This document shows, piece by piece, positions 59,095 to 64,000 of a stretch of DNA of 64,000 nt. Each line of letters starts with the position of its first letter. Position 1 is the first letter of the stretch. The position numbers and the translations under genes are program-made. The notes under the pieces were generated by a model that was not told the DNA's origin, did not search any database, and saw nothing but the letters and a program-made list of their open reading frames with translations. Source of the DNA: JAIBJN01 sp963825255 (lineage in GTDB: Bacteria > Actinomycetota > Thermoleophilia > Gaiellales > Gaiellaceae); contig CAWGSF010000009.1 in the NCBI GenBank assembly GCA_963825255.1, forward strand, positions 434,001 to 498,000, written 5' to 3'.

Positions 59095-59436
59095 ATGAAC
59101 CTTCAGCCATTGGGCGACCGCCTGATCGTCGAGGCGCTCGAAGAGGAAGAGACCACTGTGAGCGGCATCGTCCTGCCGGACACCGCCAAGGAGAAGCCTC
59201 AGCGGGGACGCGTCCTCGCCGTCGGTCCCGGCCCCCGGGACGAGGACGGCAACTACGTGAAGATGGATCTCGAGGCCGGCGACGAGATCATCTTCTCCAA
59301 GTACGGCGGGACCGAGATCAAGCTCGGTGCCGACGACTACCTGATCCTGCGCGAGTCGGACGTGCTCGCCAAGGTGATCGGAACCACGAAGTCCACCAAG
59401 AGCAAGAAGAAGGAGCTGGCCGGCGCCGCCGCCTAG
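59095..59436 (+). CDS. groES: Co-chaperonin GroES
   Basis: 113 residues; caps GroEL. N-terminal NLQPLGDRLIVEALEEEETT, mobile loop SGIVLPDTAKEKPQRG, and the roof region GDEIIFSKYGGTEIK. The C-terminus has an extra basic-Ala tail (KSTKSKKKELAGAAA), as in several Actinobacteria. SD AGGAGG at 59081-59086, eight bases before ATG. First gene of the heat-shock operon. Confidence 0.97.
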   Translation: MNLQPLGDRLIVEALEEEETTVSGIVLPDTAKEKPQRGRVLAVGPGPRDEDGNYVKMDLEAGDEIIFSKYGGTEIKLGADDYLILRESDVLAKVIGTTKSTKSKKKELAGAAA

Positions 59437-59477
59437 CGATCCCGCCGCCACACCTAAGGAACGAAACGGAGGAGTGA

Positions 59478-61100
59478 ATGGCTCACAAAGAGCTTCTATT
59501 CAGCGAGGAAGCCCGACGCGCTCTCGAGCGCGGCGTGAATACGCTCGCTGACGCGGTCAAGGTCACCCTTGGCCCCAAGGGGCGCTACGTCGTTCTCGAC
59601 AAGAAGTTCGGCGCGCCCACCATCACGAACGACGGCGTCACGATCGCGCGCGAGATCGAGGTCGAGGACCCGTTCGAGAATCAGGGCGCGCAGCTCGTCC
59701 GCGAGGTCGCGACGGCGACCAACGACGTCGCCGGCGACGGCACGACGACCGCGACCGTGCTCGCCCAGGCGATTATCCGCGAGGGCCTCAAGAACGTCGC
59801 CGCCGGCGCCAACCCGATGGGCCTCAAGCGAGGCATCGAGTCGGCTGTCGACATCGTCGTCGAGGACCTCAAGAAGCAGTCCAAGGAGATCTCGGGCAAG
59901 GAGGACATCGCCCGGGTCGCCAGCATCTCGTCGCGCGAGCGCGAGATCGGCGACGTCATCGCCGACGCGATCGAGAAGGTCGGCAAGGACGGCGTCGTGA
60001 ACGTCGAGGAGGGCCAGACCTTCGGCCTCGAGCTCGAGTTCACCGAGGGCATGCAGTTCGACAAGGGCTACCTCTCGCCCTACATGGTCACGGATCCCGA
60101 GCGCATGGAGGCCGTGCTCGACGACCCGTACGTTCTCATCGCGAACCAGAAGATCGGCGCGGTCAAGGACATCCTGCCGGTGCTCGAGCAGGTCATCCAG
60201 GCCGGCCGCCCGCTGCTCATCGTTGCCGAGGACGTCGAGGGCGAGTCGCTCGCGACCGTCGTCGTCAACAAGCTGCGCGGCACGTTCACGGCAGTTGCCG
60301 TGAAGGCGCCGGGCTTCGGCGACCGCCGCAAGCGCATGCTCGAGGACATCGCCATCCTCACGGGCGGCGAGGTCATCACCGAGGAGATGGGCCTCAAGCT
60401 CGAGAACACGAAGCTCTCGCAGCTCGGCCGCGCGCGCAAGGTGGTCGTCACGAAGGACACGACGACGATCATCGACGGCGCCGGCGAGTCGGAGGCCATC
60501 AAGGGCCGCATCAAGCAGCTCAAGTCGGAGATCGAGACCACCGACTCGGACTTCGACCGCGAGAAGCTGCAGGAGCGGCTGGCAAAGCTGGCCGGCGGCG
60601 TCGCCGTCATCAAGGTCGGCGCGGCCACCGAGACCGAGATGAAGGAGAAGAAGCACCGCGTCGAGGACGCCCTGCAGGCCACGCGGGCGGCTCTCGAGGA
60701 GGGCATCGTGCCCGGCGGGGGCGTTGCGCTCCTGAACGCCGGCAAGGCGATCAAGCTCGACTCGTTCGAGGGCGATGCGCGCACCGGAGCGTCAATCGTG
60801 GCGCGGTCGCTCGAGGAGCCGATCCGGCAGCTCGCCGACAACGCGGGGCTCGAGGGCTCGATCGTCGTCGATAAGATCCGGACCGGCACGAAGGGCCACG
60901 GACTCAATGTCGACACCGGCCAGTACGAGGACCTCGTCAAGGCCGGGATCATCGATCCCACGATGGTCACGCGCTCGGCACTCCAGAACGCGGCCTCGAT
61001 CGCGAAGAACATCCTCACGACCGAGGCTATCGTCGCGGAGGCGCCCGAGAAGACGCCTGTGGGCGCCGGGATGCCGGGCGGCATGCCCGACATGATGTAA
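59478..61100 (+). CDS. groEL: Chaperonin GroEL (Cpn60)
   Basis: 540 residues. KVTLGPKGRYVVLDKKFGAP (ATP site), GDGTTTATVLAQAI, KAPGFGDRRKRMLEDIAILT, AAVEEGIVPGGGVALL-type EGIVPGGGVALLNAGKA, and the C-terminal GGMPGGMPDMM motif that lines the chamber floor (Gly/Met tail). SD GGAGG before ATG. It is the housekeeping type by its GGM tail (many Actinobacteria carry a second groEL without it). Confidence 0.97.
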   Translation: MAHKELLFSEEARRALERGVNTLADAVKVTLGPKGRYVVLDKKFGAPTITNDGVTIAREIEVEDPFENQGAQLVREVATATNDVAGDGTTTATVLAQAIIREGLKNVAAGANPMGLKRGIESAVDIVVEDLKKQSKEISGKEDIARVASISSREREIGDVIADAIEKVGKDGVVNVEEGQTFGLELEFTEGMQFDKGYLSPYMVTDPERMEAVLDDPYVLIANQKIGAVKDILPVLEQVIQAGRPLLIVAEDVEGESLATVVVNKLRGTFTAVAVKAPGFGDRRKRMLEDIAILTGGEVITEEMGLKLENTKLSQLGRARKVVVTKDTTTIIDGAGESEAIKGRIKQLKSEIETTDSDFDREKLQERLAKLAGGVAVIKVGAATETEMKEKKHRVEDALQATRAALEEGIVPGGGVALLNAGKAIKLDSFEGDARTGASIVARSLEEPIRQLADNAGLEGSIVVDKIRTGTKGHGLNVDTGQYEDLVKAGIIDPTMVTRSALQNAASIAKNILTTEAIVAEAPEKTPVGAGMPGGMPDMM

Positions 61101-61126
61101 GGCGGCTGCGGCCGCTTTCGTTTCCC

Positions 61127-61153
61127 GAAGGGGCGGCCTCGAGCCGCCCCTTC
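61127..61153 (+). terminator. Intrinsic terminator after groEL
   Basis: GAAGGGGCGGC and GCCGCCCCTTC form a perfect 11-base stem with a five-base loop, 26 bases after the groEL stop. The T tract is weak (TCTCGTTGG). Confidence 0.75.
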
Positions 61154-61168
61154 TCGTTGGCCGGTGCC

Positions 61169-61174
61169 TACACT
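61169..61174 (+). promoter_or_regulatory. -10 box of the YgfZ-like gene
   Basis: TACACT six bases before GTG 61181; the in-frame TTG at 61157 lies upstream of the box. Confidence 0.45.
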
Positions 61175-61180
61175 GGATGC

Positions 61181-61975
61181 GTGGGGCCCGACACGCTTCC
61201 GGTGGCCGCCGCGCGCAGGCCGCGCGCGTTCGTCCGGGTCGCGGGCCCGGACGCCGAGGATTACCTGCAGCGAATGCTCTCGAACGACGTCGCCGCGCTC
61301 GAGCCGGGCGGGTCGTGCGACGCGCTGCTCCTGACGGCCAAGGCCCGGGTGATCGCGCCGATGCGGGTCGTGCGCCGGGGCGAGCACGACTTTCTCCTCC
61401 TCACCGAGCCGGATCTCGGCGAGGCGATCCGCGACCACCTCGTGAGCATGCGCTTCGCGGCCAAGGCGGAGATCGAGCTCGAGGACCACGCGTCGACGGT
61501 CGTGTTCGGCCCCGGCGTGGAGGGGATCCCGACCGGGGACTACGGCGAGCCGGCGGTCGAGGTGCTCGACGCCGCGCTCGAGCCCACGGTCGACGCGGAC
61601 ACGCTGGAGGCGATGCGCATCGAGGCGGGGACGCCGGCCTGGGGCAAGGAGATCGACGACCGCGTCCTCCCGGCCGAGGCCGGGCTCGTCGAGCGGGCCG
61701 TCAGCCTCACGAAGGGCTGCTATCCGGGCCAGGAGCCGATCGCCCGCCTCCACTTCCGGGGCCACGTCAACCGGGCGCTGCGCGTCCTCCGCATCGACGG
61801 CGGCGTGCTGCCCGGCCCGGACGCCGAGCTGCGCTACGGCGACAAGGCGGTCGGCCGCGTGACCAGCGCAGCGCCGACGGACGGCGGCGTCGTCGCGCTC
61901 GCGTACGTCCGGGTCGAGGTCCCCGAGGGCGCCGACCTCGCGCTCGGCTCCTCGGTCGCCCGGCCGCTAGACTGA
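61181..61975 (+). CDS. ygfZ: Folate-binding Fe-S cluster protein YgfZ (GcvT-like)
   Basis: 264 residues of the GcvT/aminomethyltransferase fold. The YgfZ hallmark K-G-C-Y-x-G-Q-E is present as LTKGCYPGQEPIARLHFRG. N-terminal RAFVRVAGPDAEDYLQRMLS and MLSNDVAALEPG are typical. YgfZ uses a folate in repair or assembly of certain Fe-S enzymes. True GcvT also has extra C-terminal domain residues that are missing here. Leaderless GTG 61181. Confidence 0.9.
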   Translation: MGPDTLPVAAARRPRAFVRVAGPDAEDYLQRMLSNDVAALEPGGSCDALLLTAKARVIAPMRVVRRGEHDFLLLTEPDLGEAIRDHLVSMRFAAKAEIELEDHASTVVFGPGVEGIPTGDYGEPAVEVLDAALEPTVDADTLEAMRIEAGTPAWGKEIDDRVLPAEAGLVERAVSLTKGCYPGQEPIARLHFRGHVNRALRVLRIDGGVLPGPDAELRYGDKAVGRVTSAAPTDGGVVALAYVRVEVPEGADLALGSSVARPLD

Positions 61976-61987
61976 CCCTCGCCCCGC

Positions 61988-62060
61988 GCGCCCGTAGCTC
62001 AGGGGATAGAGCGCTGCCCTGCGGAGGCAGAGGTCGCACGTTCGAATCGTGCCGGGCGCA
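61988..62060 (+). tRNA. tRNA-Arg (anticodon GCG)
   Basis: 73 nt. Acceptor GCGCCCG/CGGGCGC, discriminator A, no CCA encoded. D-arm GCTC...GAGC; anticodon stem CTGCC/GGCAG with loop CTGCGGA (U33, anticodon GCG); T-arm GCACG-TTCGAAT-CGTGC. All stems are perfect. Reads CGC (and CGU by wobble). Most bacteria use ACG, edited to ICG, for these codons; a G34 form is unusual. Confidence 0.95.
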
Positions 62061-62066
62061 CTTTCA

Positions 62067-62433
62067 CTACGGCCAGTTGGGTGTGCGCGGCTCGTCGCGC
62101 TGGACGCCGCCCCAGTCGTCTCGCGGCGGCGCGAAGATGTCGATCACGACGGCGCCCTCCGGGCCCGCGCGCACCTCGTGCGGGACGTCGGAGGGGATGC
62201 TCCACGTCGAGCCGGGGCCGAGCTCCTTCGTCTCGTCGCCCACCCTGAACGTGACGGTGCCGCCGATGACCAGCCCGAGCTGCTCGCTCGCGTGGTGGTG
62301 CTCCGGGACGAGGGCGTCGGGGTCGAGCTCGACGACCGCCATGGTCGCCTGCTTGCCGTGGACGTCACGGGCCGCGACCCCGTCCCAGATCCGCAGGGGC
62401 CCGATCGGCCGCGAGATCCTCGAACGCGCTCAT
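62067..62433 (-). CDS. Cupin-domain protein, frameshifted near its start
   Basis: About 121 residues when repaired. Metal-binding cupin motif 1: PEHHHASEQLGLVIGG (HH-x-x-x-E), motif 2: PSDVPHEVRAGPEG (P-H). The conserved lead-in IGPLRIWDGVAARDVHGKQA is in-frame with the body, but the start ATG 62433 (MSAFEDLA, with GGAGG five bases before) is joined only if one G is removed at 62409-62410. Function unknown; likely binds a small molecule or metal. Convergent with tRNA-Arg. Confidence 0.82.
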
Positions 62434-62438
62434 GCTCA

Positions 62439-62443
62439 CCTCC
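62439..62443 (-). promoter_or_regulatory. Ribosome binding site supporting the repaired cupin start
   Basis: GGAGG with a five-base spacer to ATG 62433 on the minus strand. Confidence 0.5.
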
Positions 62444-62484
62444 GGGGGACGTCGTTCACCGCAGGCTAACGTCGCCGACCCCGC

Positions 62485-62490
62485 TACGCT
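62485..62490 (+). promoter_or_regulatory. -10 box of the BtuF-like gene
   Basis: TACGCT seven bases before GTG 62498. Confidence 0.4.
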
Positions 62491-62497
62491 GGGCCGG

Positions 62498-63409
62498 GTG
62501 CGCATCTGCTCCCTCGTTCCCGCCGCGACCGAGGTGCTCTTCGCGCTCGGCCTGGGGGATCGCGTCGCCGGCGTCACCCACGAGTGCGACTGGCCGCCGG
62601 AGGCCGCCTCGCGGACGGTCGTGACCGCCTCGCTCGTCCAGACCGGCGACCTGACGAGCGCCGAGATCGACCGGGTGGTCGCCGAGGCGGCGCACGACGG
62701 CCGGCCGCTCTACGCGATCGAGGAGGAGCGCTGGGCGGAGATCGCCGCCGACGTCGTCGTCACGCAGGAGCTCTGCGACGTCTGCGCCGTCTCGACGGAC
62801 GAGGTCGAGGGCATCCTGCGGGCCCGCCCGCTCGACGTCGAGGTGCTCGACTTCTCGCCGTCGACGCTCGACGGGATCGAGGACGAGATCCTCGCTCTCG
62901 GCGCCCGGCTCGGAGCGGACGGCGAGGCCGCCGAGCTCGTGGCCGGCATGCAGAGCAGGCTCGAGCGCGTGGCCGCCGCGCTCGGCGCGGTCGAGTCGCA
63001 CCCGCGGGTCTTCGTCACCGAGTGGCTCGAGCCGCCCTACTCCGCGGGGCACTGGGTCCCGGACATGGTCGCGGCCGCCGGCGGGACCGACGTCGCGGGC
63101 ATGTCGGGCGAGCCGTCGCACCGGATGCGCTGGCCCGACGTCGTGGCGCTCGAGCCCGACGTCGTCGTGCTGGCGCCGTGCGGCTTCGACCTCGACCGCA
63201 CGCTCTCGGAGGTCGTGCCGCTCGACCTCTCCGCGCACCTCCTCGGCACGGCGGCGCGGCAGGAGAGCAGCGTCTTCGCCGTCGACGCGAACGCGAGCTT
63301 CTCGCGGCCCGGCCCCCGGGTCGTCGACGGCGTCGAGGTGCTCGCCCACCTGCTCCATCCCGAGGAGTACCCGGACCCGGGCCTCCCCTGGAGCAGGATC
63401 AGGCTCTGA
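62498..63409 (+). CDS. BtuF-like cobalamin/chelate-binding periplasmic-fold protein without signal
   Basis: 303 residues. N-terminal RICSLVPAATEVLFALGLGD and VAGVTHECDWPPEAA are typical of BtuF/FepB-type class III binding proteins; also VVTQELCDVCAVS, RVFVTEWLEPPYSAGHWVPD, ALEPDVVVLAPCGFDL. No signal peptide or lipobox precedes the first strand, so as written it is cytosolic, like a known subset of 'cobalamin-binding' proteins outside transport operons. No permease or ATPase nearby. Leaderless GTG. Convergent, 11-base overlap with the Rieske gene. Confidence 0.82.
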   Translation: MRICSLVPAATEVLFALGLGDRVAGVTHECDWPPEAASRTVVTASLVQTGDLTSAEIDRVVAEAAHDGRPLYAIEEERWAEIAADVVVTQELCDVCAVSTDEVEGILRARPLDVEVLDFSPSTLDGIEDEILALGARLGADGEAAELVAGMQSRLERVAAALGAVESHPRVFVTEWLEPPYSAGHWVPDMVAAAGGTDVAGMSGEPSHRMRWPDVVALEPDVVVLAPCGFDLDRTLSEVVPLDLSAHLLGTAARQESSVFAVDANASFSRPGPRVVDGVEVLAHLLHPEEYPDPGLPWSRIRL

Positions 63410-63711
63410 CCCAGACCGCCCCGCCCCGCTCCTCGGCGGGGTAGCGGCGGACAGGCCGCTCGCCGAGCAGGCAGGCGCCCGTCTCCAGGTCGAAGCGCCA
63501 GCCGTGGTAGGCGCAGACGAGCATGGAGCCGAGGAGCTCGCCCTCGACGAGCGGATTGCCCTCGTGCGGGCAGGCGTTGGCGACGGCGATCGGCTGTCCC
63601 CTCCGCCCGGAACACGGCGATCTCCTCGCCGGCGACGACGAGCACGCCGCGGTCCCCGATCAGGTCGACCCTGTGCCAGCTTCCGCTCGAGGGCGTGGCG
63701 GCGGGCTCCAC
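63399..63711 (-). CDS. Rieske [2Fe-2S] ferredoxin-like protein, frameshifted
   Basis: About 103 residues when repaired. N-terminal GSWHRVDLIGDRGVLVVAGE and EEIAVFRAEG run in one frame; the cluster motifs NACPHEGNPLVEG (CxH) and VCAYHGWRFDLETGACL (CxxH) lie in another. GAGGGGACAG at 63596-63605 (minus strand) has one extra G; with GAGGGACAG the frames join as FRAEGQPIAVANACPHEG. A small stand-alone Rieske electron carrier of a dioxygenase or a nitrite-type system; no oxygenase nearby. GTG 63711 start, sharing a promoter with the next gene. Confidence 0.85.
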
Positions 63712-63717
63712 GCGACC

Positions 63718-63724
63718 TACACTA
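63718..63724. promoter_or_regulatory. Overlapping divergent -10 boxes, Rieske and ornithine-cyclodeaminase-type genes
   Basis: TACACTA gives TACACT on plus (63718-63723, 10 bases before GTG 63734) and TAGTGT on minus (63719-63724, seven bases before GTG 63711): the boxes overlap by five bases. Confidence 0.45.
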
Positions 63725-63733
63725 TCCCGCCCG

Positions 63734-64000
63734 GTGCCCCTGTACCTCCGCGAAGCCGACGTCGACGCGCTCCTCGGTCCGGAGGACGCGGTCGCGGCCG
63801 TCGAGGGGTGCTTCGCCCGCGTCGCCCGGGGTGCGGTCGAGAACCGCCCGCGCTTCCGGCTCGGCCTGGTGGAAGGGCTCCTGCACGTGATGGCGGCGGC
63901 AGACCTGGAGCTCGGCGTCGCCGGACTGAAGACATATGTGGGCTTCCACGAGGGCGCCCGCTTCGTCGTCGCGCTCTTCGCGGCGGACCGGCCGGAGCTC
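63734..64000 (+). CDS. Ornithine cyclodeaminase/mu-crystallin family protein (partial)
   Basis: The first 89 residues only; the gene runs off the window. N-terminal YLREADVDALLGPEDAVAAV, then GLLHVMAAADLELGVAGLKT and YVGFHEGARFVVALFAA are the OCD/mu-crystallin pattern: substrate lid and the conserved Lys (LKTY). The family includes ornithine cyclodeaminase, alanine dehydrogenase-type and delta-1-pyrroline-2-carboxylate reductases; which one cannot be told without the rest. Confidence 0.85.
   Translation, partial: MPLYLREADVDALLGPEDAVAAVEGCFARVARGAVENRPRFRLGLVEGLLHVMAAADLELGVAGLKTYVGFHEGARFVVALFAADRPEL

Noticed and set aside
995..63711. Programmed +1 frameshifting as the common cause of the ten split genes
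   Set aside because: No shared slippery codon, stop-adjacent motif or downstream structure; positions differ widely within genes and most sites are in simple G/C runs. Kept only as the alternative to sequence error.
1..64000. CRISPR arrays, prophage, insertion sequences, toxin-antitoxin pairs, rRNA
   Set aside because: No regularly spaced repeats, integrases, transposases or paired small toxin genes were seen; the only repeats are the 40-base pair and the inverted-repeat element.

Overview
The window is 64 kb of very GC-rich DNA, densely packed with genes; no gene-free stretch exceeds about 140 bases. Gene content points to a free-living, aerobic, heterotrophic actinobacterium, most likely of the Thermoleophilia/Gaiellales type (inference; a 16S or marker-gene comparison would decide). 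The signs are a complete 14-gene complex I operon, a fused electron-transfer flavoprotein, many leaderless-type promoters (TANNNT about 6-10 bases before an ATG or GTG), a heat-shock operon under CIRCE control, an actinobacterial-style pdhA-pdhB-pdhC-lipB-lipA run and methylmalonyl-CoA epimerase. No phage, IS element, CRISPR array, rRNA or replication origin was seen.

Layout. 1-5.2 kb (+): the end of a cytochrome c maturation cluster (ccmD-like), a HemX-like membrane protein, hemA, hemC and hemD (tetrapyrrole synthesis from glutamyl-tRNA to uroporphyrinogen III), a SAM hydrolase and a methyltransferase, most with overlapping ends. 5.3-7.1 kb (+): two Dpp/Opp-type permeases. 7.2-28.2 kb: mixed-strand housekeeping and metabolic genes: two GNAT acetyltransferases, tRNA-Phe, arginase, an alpha/beta hydrolase, fused ETF, RarA, M20 peptidase, nicotinate phosphoribosyltransferase, a short FtsH, methylmalonyl-CoA epimerase, a cNMP-binding protein, a YchF-like GTPase, a DAO-type oxidase, a YhaM-like nuclease, DUF1015, an IMPase, an L,D-transpeptidase, Mrp and an Ldh-type dehydrogenase. 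28.3-29.8 kb: small genes and a UPF0173 hydrolase.

29.7-48.5 kb (-): one unbroken 18.8-kb gene train that begins with nuoA-N and runs on, with 0-5 base junctions or overlaps, into a dihydrolipoamide-dehydrogenase-like flavoprotein, a cNMP-binding protein, a second FAD oxidoreductase and a membrane class III nucleotide cyclase. This join of respiratory complex I to a nucleotide-second-messenger module is the most interesting architecture here. 48.6-51.6 kb (+): an IscA/ErpA-type Fe-S protein, a ferredoxin-NADP reductase and fumarase. 51.6-56.7 kb (-): E1alpha-E1beta-E2-lipB-lipA, a self-contained 2-oxoacid (probably pyruvate) dehydrogenase plus lipoate synthesis set, without E3. 56.7-64 kb: zinc ribbon, ASCH and Nudix proteins, an MFS transporter, groES-groEL with two CIRCE operators, YgfZ, tRNA-Arg(GCG), cupin, a BtuF-like protein, a Rieske protein and the start of an ornithine-cyclodeaminase-type gene.

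Quality warning. Ten otherwise well-conserved genes are each split by a single-base frameshift (hemA, the methyltransferase at 4.5 kb, the permease at 5.5 kb, DUF1015, fumC, lipA, E2, MFS, cupin, Rieske). Nine of the ten look like one extra base, mostly inside short G or C runs. This is best explained by uncorrected insertion errors in the assembly; coordinates below give the reconstructed genes and the place of each shift.
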